From Epiperipatus broadwayi (Eukaryota; Onychophora; Udeonychophora; Euonychophora; Peripatidae), in assembly GCA_028023455.1 (NCBI GenBank), contig JAQFVV010006836.1, positions 62,001 to 126,000 on the forward strand: a stretch of DNA of 64,000 nt, written 5' to 3'. The notes below the pieces were generated by a model. That model had not been told where the DNA came from. It was given only the letters and a program-made list of their open reading frames with translations, and did not search any database. Position 1 is the stretch's first letter; each line of letters opens with the position of its first letter. Both the position numbers and the translations under genes were made by a program. This document shows, piece by piece, positions 21,568 to 32,360 of the stretch.

Positions 21568-21918
21568 CGCCACACACAGCAAGCTAGAGCAATCAATGGA
21601 TGCCAGAAGGCTTGTGCATAAAATCCCCATCTAGTGCCTATTCATCCAATATCCCCAGACTAGTTTCTGGATTATGGCCTTCATCAGTTTCAAATTAAGA
21701 CTCATAGTTTTGTAGTTAAATGGAGATAAAAGGTGGTTGCTGGAGGGTTGCATTAGATTCTAAGATCTAGATACAGTGCTCTCAGATCCAAGGTTCCTCA
21801 CTGATGAAGGCCATAAGCCAGAAACTAATCTGAGGATATTGGATGAGTAGGCACTAGATGGGGATTTTATGCACAAGAACTGGCATCCATTGATTGCTCT
21901 AGCTTGCTGTGTGTGGCA
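21565..21918. repeat. H1 palindromic element, copy A
   Basis: Two arms of about 117 bp in inverted orientation (21570-21687 and 21801-21916; both contain the tgcataaaatcc/ggattttatgca and ttgattgctcta blocks) flank about 110 bp of unique middle. Each arm begins exactly at a ctgatga core. The right arm retains a complete hammerhead-like fold; the left arm keeps only the core and 3' half. Flanked by (TA)n on both sides. Confidence 0.8.
21781..21847 (+). ncRNA. Hammerhead-ribozyme-like fold, H1 family, copy A
   Basis: Core CTGATGA 21801-21807. Stem II is GGC (21809-21811) with GCC (21817-21819), flanked by an A-A closing mismatch. GAAA is at 21821-21824; stem III/cleavage segment CTAATC is at 21825-21830 (CTAGTC in other copies, making ACTAGT self-complementary). 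Stem I: TCCTCA 21795-21800 pairs over six Watson-Crick pairs with TGAGGA 21831-21836, then an internal loop, then ATCCA 21786-21790 with TGGAT 21840-21844, then CTC with GAG. Predicted cleavage after 21830. The weak closing pair of stem II makes activity uncertain. Confidence 0.72.
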
Positions 21919-22194
21919 AAATATATATAATGAGATTTTCCTGTTTTAATAAATAATATTTCTGAAGTGTAATTTTTACTACACCATTCTCATGTAAGAT
22001 AAGGACTGGTTTCTGTCCCTACCTTGTGTGAAAATGGTTTATGAAAATTACACTACAGAGTTATTATTTATTATTGGGTAATCTCTAGTCTAATAAATGA
22101 TTAATAAAAATTAATAAATGGTTTGGGTCAAAGTTGTGAGAGCAACAAGTTTGACACTTGTCAATTAAACTGTAATAATTTACTATATACATAT
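21919..22194. other. Stretch with a possible further ribozyme-like relic
   Basis: Around 21985-22050 the minus strand reads gacagaaaccagtcc between two complementary segments (ccattttc and gagaatgg). That is the 3' half of a hammerhead layout without a recognisable CUGANGA. A similar string (ggatagaaatcagtctctac) is on the plus strand at 22343-22362. No coding. Confidence 0.3.
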
Positions 22195-22300
22195 ACTGAA
22201 CAATGATAGATACATGTTTATTGTCTGATCTAACAGATGAGTGCTGGTTCAGCATTGAAATATGCATCTTGGGAATTATACATATTTTCCATGTCTTTGA
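22195..22300 (+). repeat. H3 fragment with hammerhead-like core
   Basis: Shares gagtgctggttcagcat and its surroundings with the H3 copies at 3018-3038 (reverse) and 370-384. Confidence 0.6.
22230..22272 (+). ncRNA. Hammerhead-ribozyme-like fold, H3 family, third copy
   Basis: CAGATGA (22234-22240, one change from CUGAUGA). Stem II TGCTG 22242-22246 with CAGCA 22250-22254. GAAA at 22257-22260, then a segment containing the self-complementary ATGCAT (22262-22267) and C as the NUH base. Stem I CTAA 22230-22233 with TTGG 22269-22272. Confidence 0.55.
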
Positions 22301-22442
22301 TCATATGCTTATGATTACATCTCTTCACAAGATGTCAAAAGTGGATAGAAATCAGTCTCTACCTTACATGTGAGTAGTGTAATGAAATACAGAAATATTA
22401 TACTGTGCATATTGTATCTGTCTAAGACATTTGTTTATTTAA

Positions 22443-22801
22443 TATATATATATGTAAAATTCAACTTGATATATATTAAATACTGTACAGCAATATTCGT
22501 ATAATTCAACTTATTCTGTTAGAAGTACTTTCGATTATATTCCTTTTAGTCTTTGTCAACTACATAACGGTATAACGTTGAATAATCAAAACGAGATATT
22601 ATTTTATAACTCCCATAATTCTATTCAGTTCTCCCACAATTCTATTATTTTAATATTTGATGATTACTCAACGTTATATCGTTATATAGTTGACAAAGAC
22701 TAAGAGGAATATAGTCGAAAGTACTTTTAACAGAATAAGTTGAATTATATGATTATTACTGTATTTAATATATATATATTAAGTTGAATTTTACATATAT
22801 T
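22443..22801. repeat. Long inverted repeat (hairpin element)
   Basis: Arms of about 150 bp: atgtaaaattcaactt (22452) mirrors aagttgaattttacat (ending near 22797), and ttagaagtactttcgattat (about 22530) mirrors atagtcgaaagtacttttaa (about 22711). A spacer of about 50 bp is in the middle. No coding; (at)n at both outer edges. Confidence 0.85.
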
Positions 22802-23280
22802 TTGAATGAATACAGGCATCAAAATTAATTTTTTAATACATATATATTGAGATAATACGTTATGAGTGTAGATTAATTATCCAGAAAAAAAAGAAAATTA
22901 AAAAGTAAAATAAATTATTGATTTAATTCTAGCAATAATGAAAGCATTTTAAAAGATAAACTGGTATTTTGAAAAATAAATAAAACTAGATGTTTTTTTA
23001 AAAAAAAATGTAAACCATTTTCAAAAAATAAAGAAAACAAGAAATCCATTTCTAAAGTGTCAAGGATTAAATTGAAAAAACAAAACACACAACAAACAAC
23101 GAATAAAAACAAACAAACAGTTTATGAAACTAATTAGTTTTCGTTACTGTTCTAATCAAAATTAATTACTCATAATTAGATTAGTATCAAAATGCTGAAT
23201 TAATTTATTTTTGAAAGTTTCAACAAAAAAATGCTATTTTTGAATTAATAAAAAAAAAAACTGAAATAGCTTATCTAGTT
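22802..23280. other. AT-rich stretch, nothing recognised
   Basis: Poly-A and poly-T rich, no repeat family or coding frame recognised. Confidence 0.4.
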
Positions 23281-23286
23281 TCTAGA

Positions 23287-23347
23287 GTCCCAGCACTTCA
23301 CTGAGGAGTGTCATAAGCTCGAAAACAATTGGTCTGGAGATAGGGAC
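23287..23347 (+). ncRNA. Hammerhead-ribozyme-like fold, H1-related copy B
   Basis: Core CTGAGGA 23301-23307 (N7 is free in the consensus). Stem II region 23308-23320 is closed by G-C. GAAA is at 23321-23324, followed by acaattggtc, close to a self-complementary ACCAATTGGT stem III with GUC cleavage triplet ending at 23334. Stem I: TTCA 23297-23300 with TGGA 23335-23338, then GTCCC 23287-23291 with GGGAC 23343-23347. Stem I sequence is quite different from copy A, yet both halves pair. Confidence 0.68.
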
Positions 23348-23889
23348 TTTCCAATAGAGATTTTGAATTATTTCTCTTTTGGCACTTATAAAATAAAGCT
23401 TGATTAGAGCTATTGGTAACTCCATCTAGTGATGATTTAAATATAAGCGTAAAAGCAAGTTACAAAATTTATGACTTGTTTTTATTAATTATTATAAGTG
23501 TAGCTTATAAATAACCTTAAAATTTCAATTCACTAAGAAAACATTAGACTTGCTACTAGTTGATAAATGAGATGAGTGAACACTCAGAAGTTTCTGCTAC
23601 TATCACAGAAGCAAAAATACAGTGGTAGTAAAACTGATTATCATGATTGCTACTAATTAAATCTAATCCTTTACTGGATGATGAAAAATGTAAGATGCTA
23701 AGCCAGCATTTAATTTGGATTACTCAAGAGTACTTGAATGATCAAAATAAAGTGTTGGCTTAGCATTTGATGTTTTCCACCATCTACTTTCTATTCCAAT
23801 TACCTCACCTGATTACAACTATCTATATTCACATGATCTTTTCTTACGTTTACACAGGCTGTCAGAGCAATAGCAAATGTTCAACACAA
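23348..23889. other. Stretch without genes
   Basis: The first hundred bases (up to about 23430) continue an H1-like repeat (ataaaataaagctt, gctattggtaac). The rest is unrecognised. Confidence 0.35.
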
Positions 23890-24118
23890 TAGTGCCACAT
23901 AGTACAAGTTCTAATCAATAGATGCTAAAAGGTTGTGCATTATAATCCCTATCCAGTGCCTTCCCATCCAATACCACAGACTAGATTAGCTGATGAAAGC
24001 CATAAGGTAGAAACTAGGGTGGAGCTATTAGATGGGGAAACACTGGATAGATATTATAATGTGCAATCTACTAGCATCTATTGATTACTAAAGTTTGCAA
24101 TATGTGGAAAAATTTGCT
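23890..24118. repeat. H1 palindromic element, copy C
   Basis: Arms 23900-23985 and about 24015-24110 are inverted copies (tctaatcaatagatgct against agcatctattgattact; tgcattataatccctatcca against tggatagatattataatgtgca, two blocks). The middle keeps ctgatga (23990-23996) and gaaac (24010-24014), but the cleavage triplet is lost (ctaggg). A more decayed version of copy A. Confidence 0.75.
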
Positions 24119-24862
24119 CTGGTTTTAATCATCTATATCAAGTGGATAATTTTTTTTCTGCCAACGGCCATTTATGTATTTATAATCTGATTCATGAGCC
24201 ATACAAAATTATTGACGAAAAAAATATCCTACTACATTTGATTAAAAAATTAATTAATTTACCTCTAATCATTAATGCTAGGCAATCGTTTTACCTGGCA
24301 GGTTAATTTCAAGTTTCCCCTTTTAAATGAGGGCCATAATTTTTTTTGTGAATTAAAAACAAAGTAATATCATTATTATTAATAACTGTTTCATATTTAA
24401 TTACAATTTTTCTGATTCACCTTGAACCGATCTTTGTGACATATTATTAAATTTTTTCATATGTTCTGCATAGGTTAGTTCTACAGCAGCTCGGAGGCTA
24501 CCATCTATAATTGCCCCTTCAAAATATGGTTTGGAATTGTCTGCTTTTTTTTGCATTAACTTGCACTCTGACTGCTCCTTTTCGAGTTTACTATTTTAAT
24601 ATTTCTTTCTTCCTCAGTAATTTTGTTGTAGTCAGAATGTTTGATAAATAGGGTCTCTTAACAATGTATTCTTTATTAACTGAAATATGAAATACTTTCC
24701 AGACAAATCCTACACATTGATTTACTATTTCTTTCTATAAAAAATATGAATTGGTCCATTTCTTTGTGAATTTTTTAAATCTTATTCTGTGTAGCCATTC
24801 TAATTTAAAAAAAAGTAACTGCAAAATAATAATAAAATGAAATCAAATTCTAGTTTTATTGT
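24119..24862. other. Unrecognised stretch
   Basis: Moderately AT-rich with no supported frame or repeat. Confidence 0.35.
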
Positions 24863-24946
24863 GTCAAGCGTTGGTGGTTGAGTGGTCAGCACAGCTGCCT
24901 TACAACCAGTAGTCCCAGGTTTGCGGGGTCGCTTTCCGGCCGATGC
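24863..24946 (+). repeat. tRNA-derived SINE-like unit (S1), copy 2
   Basis: Begins gtcaagcgttggtggttgag, then cagctgccttacaaccag, and ends ttccggccgatgc. Matches 9668-9751 in opposite orientation. Followed by an A-rich run. Confidence 0.75.
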
Positions 24947-25194
24947 TTTGATGTATGAAAAAAAAATTTCTAGTTTTGTTGTTGTTATATGTTTGTCTGT
25001 GAAAATCATTATACAAATAAAATATTCTCAGAATTGTATATTAAAATCTGTAGTCAGATAGGCTACATAATATAGTTAATTTGTTAGAATATTGCACTTC
25101 TGATAGAATAAAATAAAATTATTAAAAAGGTTGGAAAGAAAAAAGATGTAGTTGAGAAAATAAATATTTTATTTTACTTAATTTTTAATTAATA
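24947..25194. other. Unrecognised AT-rich stretch
   Basis: No repeat or coding similarity seen. Confidence 0.35.
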
Positions 25195-25770
25195 ATAATG
25201 TGAAAGGCTGAAACCTTTGACAGATGCGCCTTAAAAATGCTTAAATGACACCCAATCAGATAGAAATGATGACTGCACAAGGAACTGTAAATTCAAAACA
25301 CAAGGCAGAGATTTTACAAGAAAAAGATGGAACCTCTTCCATACTTAAATTTATATATAAATAAACTAGACTCAAGCATTTTGAACCAAGAGTGGAAAAC
25401 TTTAAACACCTTCACATTTAATTCATTAAATATTATATATAAATAAACAATGGGAAATCTTTCAATTTACTACGCAGTAATTTTCAAATCTAATGAAATG
25501 ATTGTAACAAATGTAAATATATTAATTGATTAAGTGCAAGCAGATGATATAATAATACCATGAAAGGCTTCATGCTCTTGGTTCAAAATGCTTGAGTCTG
25601 GCTTTTTTATATATAAATTTAAGTAGAGAAGAGGTTCCATCTTTTTTTCGTAAAATCTCTGCCTTTTGAATTTAGAGTTTCTTGTGCAATCATTATTTCT
25701 ATCTGATTGGCTGTCATTTAAGCATTTTTAAGGTGCCTCTGTCAAAAGTTTTAGCCTTTCATGTTTTTAT
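25195..25770. repeat. Large inverted repeat, about 200 bp arms
   Basis: gtgaaaggctgaaacctttg (25200) mirrors aaaagttttagcctttcatg (about 25744-25763), and gatggaacctcttccatact mirrors agaagaggttccatctt (about 25627-25644). The right arm also contains an inverted copy of the central 25515-25570 segment (caagcagatgatataataat), so the structure is a nested fold-back. No coding. Confidence 0.8.
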
Positions 25771-27360
25771 TATATCATCTGCTTGCGCTTAATAAATTAA
25801 TATATTTACACGAATTCTTAATTCAATATTTGCATTTATATTTGCACTACACTATGTGCATGTTTAAACAGAAGTTATATACAGGTTTATTTTATATATG
25901 TTTGGGAAAATGTCTGGGGGTTAGACATGACTTATGGGCTAGAGGTTCCCCACCGTCAGTCTATATTATTAAAGAAACAACCTATCAACTCATAAAAAAT
26001 GTAGCAACCCACATTTAGTCCTGTTTATTTGAAAGAAAAAAAAATATTGCCTTATAAACATATAAGTTAATATCTGGAAAACTGAACATACATTTTAAAA
26101 ATTATATTTATAATACAAATAAAGATTTTTGAATAATTTTAGTTGAAAAAGAACTGCAATCGTTAACTTTGTCGCAGTAAATTTTAATAGGGGAAGGATT
26201 CTATTTTATTATTAATAAAATTACATATAACAAACAAAGAATTACAAAAGTACAAAATTATATTTTAATACAATATCAAAATGTCTGGTGAATAACATTT
26301 TAAAAGAACATATATGAATATAGATAAAGCATTTTATAAAAAATAATAAAGATTTGATATTAAAAATGAAGATATGGTTAAAAATATAATAATGTAAATT
26401 AACTTTCTTAAAAAGTAATAATGGCTTCAAAGTACAAATATTAATGAAAATAATGATACACATTTAGTAAATAATAAACATAAATAAATTAGAAAAAAAT
26501 ACCAATTAAAATTTCAGTTGAACTAATGAAATTATGTTATAAAGAGGTAACCTTTGACTTTAATAATGAATATTATCAACAAAAAGAATTATTAATGAGA
26601 GAGACATTAGTTCAAGTTATTAGTTTAGCATCAGGGATTGTAAATTAGTAGTAATTGATTATATCTTGGCAACAACAAAGTTAAAGTTTTTCTCTGTTTA
26701 CATGGATATGATCTCATTTTTATTCTTTATTATAATAAGTCCATGGAAATATTTAATTCAATATATATATATATTATTTTGAAATAAGCATTATAAATAA
26801 TAAAAGTACACTTGTATTAATAAAAAAGATATATAATTGATTACCTATTAATTTTTACAGGAGTTAGTTAATAGTAGAAAAGCAGATTTATTATAGATAT
26901 TAAAATAGATATAAATATGTTTACATTACAGAAAGAACAAGAAAATAAAATAGCTTACCTATAAATTTTAATTAATAATGAAATTATAAATGGAGAATGT
27001 GATATTGGCACAGAAATATATGAGATTTAATAATAAAAATAATATTGCAAATTAGTTTTCAAATAAAAAATTTAAATTAATAATTTACATTCTATAATAC
27101 ATAGAGCTAAAGATTATTGTTCTAATAAAAAATATGAAAAATAAAATTAATAATAAAAAAATTAAAAAAAAAATTTCCCATGAAAATAATAGAAAATAAA
27201 ATGGAAGATAAAAAAGTTAATATGAAAAGTAACAAAAATAATAAATATTTAAAAATAAAGACTCTCAATAACAAATAACAAAAATTATAATTAACTTTAT
27301 AAATAAAATAAATAGAAAGCTTAGTATTAATAGACACTAAAATATTAAACAATAAGAAAA
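25771..27360. other. AT-rich stretch, no recognised gene
   Basis: Mostly A-rich. It may include more 5' sequence of the RTE element that becomes recognisable at about 27361, but no motif supports that. Confidence 0.4.
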
Positions 27361-27950
27361 AAAATGATGCAGAAAAGAGTTAAAAATGATATAAGAAGGT
27401 ATAACTGTGAACTAGCAAGGAAAGCTGTAGAAGAGAATAAAAGTCTCAAGAGTGTAAAACAACATTTTGGTATTGGTAGGAAATTTATATCAGCAATAAA
27501 AAAAAGATGGAATTATTACTAAAAAGAGAGATGACATCATGAAATGGGTAGAAGACTTTTATCAAGAATTATGTAGTAATAAAGAACAAGTGCTTCTTAT
27601 ATCTATTACATTTTCCGCATTGCCCAGAATTTTAAATGAAGAAGTGAGACATGCAATTAAATGTATGAAGAAAGGAAAGGCTCCAGATAATGATGGAATT
27701 ATAATTGATATATTAAAAGAAGCAGATGAAGAAATAGAACATTTTTTTAGCAAAGTTATATACCAAATGTCTAAATGATAAAGATGTGCCAGATGATTGG
27801 AAGAATGCAGTATTAATATTAATATTTAAAAAAGGTGACAAAAAATATTAAAAATTACAGATCTATCAGTCTTTTATCAGTTTTATACATAATTTTTACC
27901 AAAATAATTACAATTCGTCTATGGAGAACATTGGATTTCCACCAACCAAG
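27361..27950 (+). pseudogene. RTE-type LINE ORF2, part 1 (connector and first RT blocks)
   Basis: Broken plus-strand frames. Around 27370-27530 a connector reads ARKAVEENKSLKSVKQHFGI; then KWVEDFYQELCSN, followed by IKCMKKGKAPDNDGIIIDIL (RT block 0/1) and KNYRSISLLSVLYIIFTKII (RT block 2). These match the RTE clade. At 27951 a solo LTR interrupts right after LDFHQP, and the RT resumes at 29724. Several stops and frameshifts; no endonuclease recognised upstream. Confidence 0.82.
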
Positions 27951-29719
27951 TGTACCAATCGGAATGAAAGTGAAGATCGAATCTAACCGCAAAAACAATA
28001 TCTGCACTACAAGGGCGCCATCTAGGCATTTGAGCCTAGAAAAATTTATAAAGTAGGCAGATACGCGCTGTTAAGATTCCACTTTATTTAAATATTCCGA
28101 TCGTTAGCCCAAGTCACTAGCTCAGCGGAGACGCAGAGATAAAAATCTATAAATTTTATATCTTAAATATAAAAGAATAAAAGCCACTGCCAGAAATTAA
28201 CACATAAAAATATTTATTTACGCACATATAAAATAATATTTAAATTTTGAGGAATAAATTTAACGTTTATAATTTTATATTGATCTTTAATTCTAAATTT
28301 AAGTAGATTGCAAATAATGAGTTTACTATTTATTTAGAGGGTCGAGTATGAATGGACTACATAGGTCTGCATTTGAAAGGAAAATATTCTTCCCTGATTT
28401 AACCTTAGGCAACAAATTTCGCAATCAACTGGCGCCAATCCATCTGATACATTCATGTATTCAATGTAGCATGATACGACAACACAAAATACTATATTGT
28501 CAGGAATGTACATCTGAACAATAAGTAGAAATAGAGAAGACATTGACTCTCCACCAACAGGAATGTGACATCTGTTGGCAAGTAGATCAATAAACAAAAA
28601 ACTCCATAGGAATGGACTGCGGTCTTCTGCCGACTTACAAACCCATCCATAGGCAAACAGAGGGTGTGTGGCATATATCTATAATCCTGCCCGTAGCGGA
28701 CCTCATACTACATCTACTAATTACACAAATATATCCAATCCATTGAACCAATTCAACTACGAAATGAATAACCTAAGATTACCCTTCCTTAATACAACTT
28801 TACAAAACTATATAGCCATTCACGCCCGACTTAATTTTAACATTTAAATACGTTCGCACAGATTTGTTTAAAAATGTTGGGTATAGATCGATTACATAGA
28901 TTCCACGGTCAAAAACATTTCAAAATAAACATAAACGATCAAAATACAAAATTATTGATACCGACAATCGCAGAGGGAAACTTATAAGTAACCCAATAGT
29001 ATTCACCATAAGATACTTGCGTTGTCACCAATAACTTAAAAGACATCCAAATAAATACATTTTAGATACTCACCGTAAGGTATCATTATTTATCGAATGT
29101 CTATATATTTTGATCAAATATGAAAACCAAAATATAATTAACTGCAAACGAATCCATGCAAGCGTCTATAAACAACTTAAATTTCATACATTTAAATAAT
29201 CTTTACAATAAGGGAAAAAAAAATGGAAATGATGTTTATCAATCGGGAAACATATAAAATTAAACATTATTAATTTGATTTAAAAACTTAAAAGTCAGAT
29301 AGAAGTTCATAAGCTTGAACGAAAGTTCTTAGTTATTTTTTTAAATTTAGAGTTCATGTCAATATAGCTTACAGTATAAGAGTCCAGGTTCCTGTTGGCA
29401 ATTCCCACGGCGTCTCCATTGGAAGAAAATGTTCTGGAGGTAGCATTAGCTGGTTCCATTCTGGTATCACAGTCTTTTCATTTTTTTTTTTTTAAACAAA
29501 CAAAAAAATGAGAGAGAACGGCAAGTGCGTCTTACCGTTGTCATCAAATCAAGTTGTAAAAACTGACTGAAACTCAATATTTTTAAAGTTTAGCATCCGT
29601 GCGAATATATATATGTTTAACAAACATTTTAATTTTAGCGTTTAGTTTTTTCCTTTTATTTGCGAACTTTTAAGTTTTTATTTTAAATTAATGTAATGAC
29701 ATATTTATATATCGTTACA
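27951..29719 (+). mobile_element. Solo LTR, 1.77 kb, with CAAG target duplication
   Basis: Starts TGTACCAATCGG and ends ATCGTTACA; caag stands at 27947-27950 and 29720-29723. Internal blocks ggcgccatctaggcatttga, aaatttataaagtaggcaga, gtcactagctcagcgga and acagagggtgtgtggc match the LTRs at 49782-54060 and 63566-64000. Removing the LTR and one caag restores the RTE reading frame. Diverged, so older than the 49.8 kb element. Confidence 0.88.
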
Positions 29720-30010
29720 CAAGAAAACAAGCTGGATTTAAAAGTGGTTTTAGTACAGTAGATCATATCCAGGTATTGAGAGAAGTTATAGAAAGGACAA
29801 ATAAAAATGAGTTGCCATTATGTTTTGGATTTGTAGACTGTAAAAAGGCATTTGATTCTATAAACATTTCTTGAGTGATTAAAGCACTGGATCATCAAGG
29901 TATAGATCCAGGATATTGTCATATTTTAAAGAATATTTATAAAAATACAACAGCAACAATTAGATTATATAATGAAACTAGGAAAGTCAACAAATATTTT
30001 AATAAATAAT
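29720..30010 (+). pseudogene. RTE-type LINE ORF2, part 2
   Basis: Continues the RT: KQAGFKSGFSTVDHIQVL, then LPLCFGFVDCKKAFDSI, with the block A aspartate kept, then IKALDHQGIDPGY. A stop follows shortly after FDSI and similarity ends near 30005. The catalytic YADD region is not present, so the copy is truncated there. Confidence 0.82.
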
Positions 30011-30134
30011 CCCTGTACACATAAATAAGTTTATATAATAGAATTTATTTAAATAATAAATTATTTCTTATGTACATTTATCCATTATAAATGTTTACAT
30101 ATGCATGAGATTCACTGGGAAAATCCTCAGTTCA

Positions 30135-30194
30135 AATCACACTCTTCTATAAGTGTTTGATTCTTGTTACACTCTTCTATAAGTGTTTGATTCT
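30135..30194 (+). repeat. Two-copy tandem repeat of about 29 bp
   Basis: acactcttctataagtgttt followed by gattcttg/c occurs twice in a row. Confidence 0.8.
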
Positions 30195-30323
30195 TCCAAC
30201 CAATACATAATAAAACCACGCTCTTTTTTTTATTCTTTTGTTTTTTTGTTACACTCATTCTCTTTTCTTTTAGTGGGAAATTATATATTAATATATAATA
30301 AATAGAAAATTTCAATTTATTTC

Positions 30324-30326
<3 letters not shown>

Positions 30327-30395
<69 letters not shown>

Positions 30396-30486
30396 TGACA
30401 AAGTGTGACTTTTTTAGGAATGGAAGCACACTTTTTTTTTATAATGTTTTTATTTCACTTGCCACAACAATTTTTATGTAATAGCA

Positions 30487-30573
<87 letters not shown>
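30327..30573. repeat. Two long (TA)n tracts
   Basis: Pure (AT)n at 30327-30392 and 30489-30573, separated by about 95 bp of T-rich sequence. Confidence 0.97.
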
Positions 30574-30575
<2 letters not shown>

Positions 30576-31791
30576 CACACATGTAGAAAAATCTGAAACT
30601 CTCTTATCTGTAAATCAGAGAATATATTATTAATATATTTTTATCTTCCAAATTCTTTTAACATTCTTAAGTTTTAACTGTAAATTAGATCTTAGCATTG
30701 TTTGAACTTCTTATAATTAACTGAGAATGTGTTAGTCAAATTCATTCTTTGCATATATAAAAGCAATTCAACTGTTGTTAAAAAAATTGAAAGTGAATTT
30801 TTTAAATTGAATTTTAATTAAAGCTTTTGAAAGTTTTAGTGAATTTTTTTATGGAAGCACTCATTCTGTTCAATACATGGACACTTCATCCCTGATATAT
30901 TTATATAGGTAATACAACAAAAAGATATTTGTCTTTACTTATTATTTATTATATACAAACTAGATAATATAATTGCTTAAATAAGCATCTTATGTAAGTA
31001 CCTATAGAAGCTAGACAAGATAATGCCACATCTATAGAGAATTATATTATAATAAGGGAAATGTTTTGTACTTTAAGAAATAACTAAGACTTGTATCAGA
31101 CAATATCTATGTAAGAAATTGATTAGATTAGACTATAGTGTATTTAAGGTTAGATAAAACAGTTCACTTTGTTATATATATAATTATTAATACTTGTTTT
31201 CTTTATCCTTGGCTTAATAACTTTTTTCAATGATTTGTTTTGTTCCACAACATGTAGAGGTACACCTATACAATTATTAATATAGGAGAAATCAGGGTCA
31301 AGATACCACAAATAATATTGTCAGAAATTATTTATATCTTGAATATTGAGAACTTATTATTATATTTTATTTCATATATTTATTTATATATACTAAATTA
31401 TCTGATTTCCATATTTTATTATTTAAATTAATAAATATGGTCACATGATGTTATTAGAATGCGTTTATTCAAAGGTATCTTGTTGTAGTAATAATGTAAT
31501 TTATATTTATTGCTAATACTTACTTGCACATGGTTTAAATATTAATGTTTAATTAATTAAGATATAATTTAATTACAATAAAATGACATTTTTTAGTCAA
31601 ATCAATAATAAAGATTTTTAAAGTTAAAGATTAAAATTTTAAGAATTTTATTTATTCTACTTAAATATTTTAAACCATAAGGTAACTTTCCATTTGATAT
31701 ATGGCTGGCCAAATATATTAGTATTATTAGACTTATTTATTCTTATTTACAAATAATACAATTATGTTTGAATTTTATAATGCTGAGATGA

Positions 31792-31792
<1 letters not shown>
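30574..31792. other. AT-rich stretch, nothing recognised
   Basis: No coding, RNA or repeat family recognised. Confidence 0.45.

Positions 31793-31829
<37 letters not shown>
31793..31829. repeat. (ATT)n microsatellite
   Basis: About 12 units, directly adjoining the perfect palindrome. Confidence 0.95.
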
Positions 31830-31833
<4 letters not shown>

Positions 31834-31985
31834 AATATTAAATACGCTTAACGTATACAGTGAAATTAAATTCAACGATTATATTAATATTTCTTAAGGC
31901 TAAGAGCGCTTAGCCTTAAGAAATATTAATATAATCGTTGAATTTAATTTCACTGTATACGTTAAGCGTATTTAATATTACATTA
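31828..31985. repeat. Apparently perfect palindrome, 77 bp arms
   Basis: Arms 31828-31904 and 31909-31985 with a 4-base loop (agcg). All compared positions match, for example aatacgcttaacgtatacag against ctgtatacgttaagcgtatt. Sits between two (ATT)n tracts. Either a hairpin (MITE-like) element or a fold-back artefact of assembly. Confidence 0.93.
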
Positions 31986-32017
31986 TTATCAATAGTGAAG
32001 AAAAATCGGAAATTACA

Positions 32018-32164
<147 letters not shown>

Positions 32165-32267
32165 AATTCATATTTATAGTTTTCTTTTATATATTTAATT
32201 GTTCTGAAGCAAATGTTTTGATAGCTAAATTGCTGTAGGTTATGCTTTTCATTATTATTGTTTTTTA

Positions 32268-32360
32268 CATCGGCCAGGAGGTGAACCCGCAACAACCGTC
32301 TGCAACAAACTGCTTGCTTGCAGGATGGCTGCACTGACCTCTTGGCTAACAATGCTTGAC
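32268..32360 (-). repeat. tRNA-derived SINE-like unit (S1), copy 3
   Basis: Reads cggccaggaggtgaacccgc and ends tggctaacaatgcttgac. Reverse-orientation copy of the same unit with a small internal duplication (gcttgcttgc). Confidence 0.7.

Noticed and set aside
21985-22362. Two strings with GAAACCAGTC / GAAATCAGTC as a fourth hammerhead family
   Set aside because: Outer pairing (ccattttc/gagaatgg) exists in one, but CUGANGA is missing in both; kept only as a note.
28334-28674. Two overlapping minus-strand frames (87 and 60 codons) as genes
   Set aside because: They fall inside the solo LTR, and the corresponding LTR regions at 50.6 kb do not keep these frames open.
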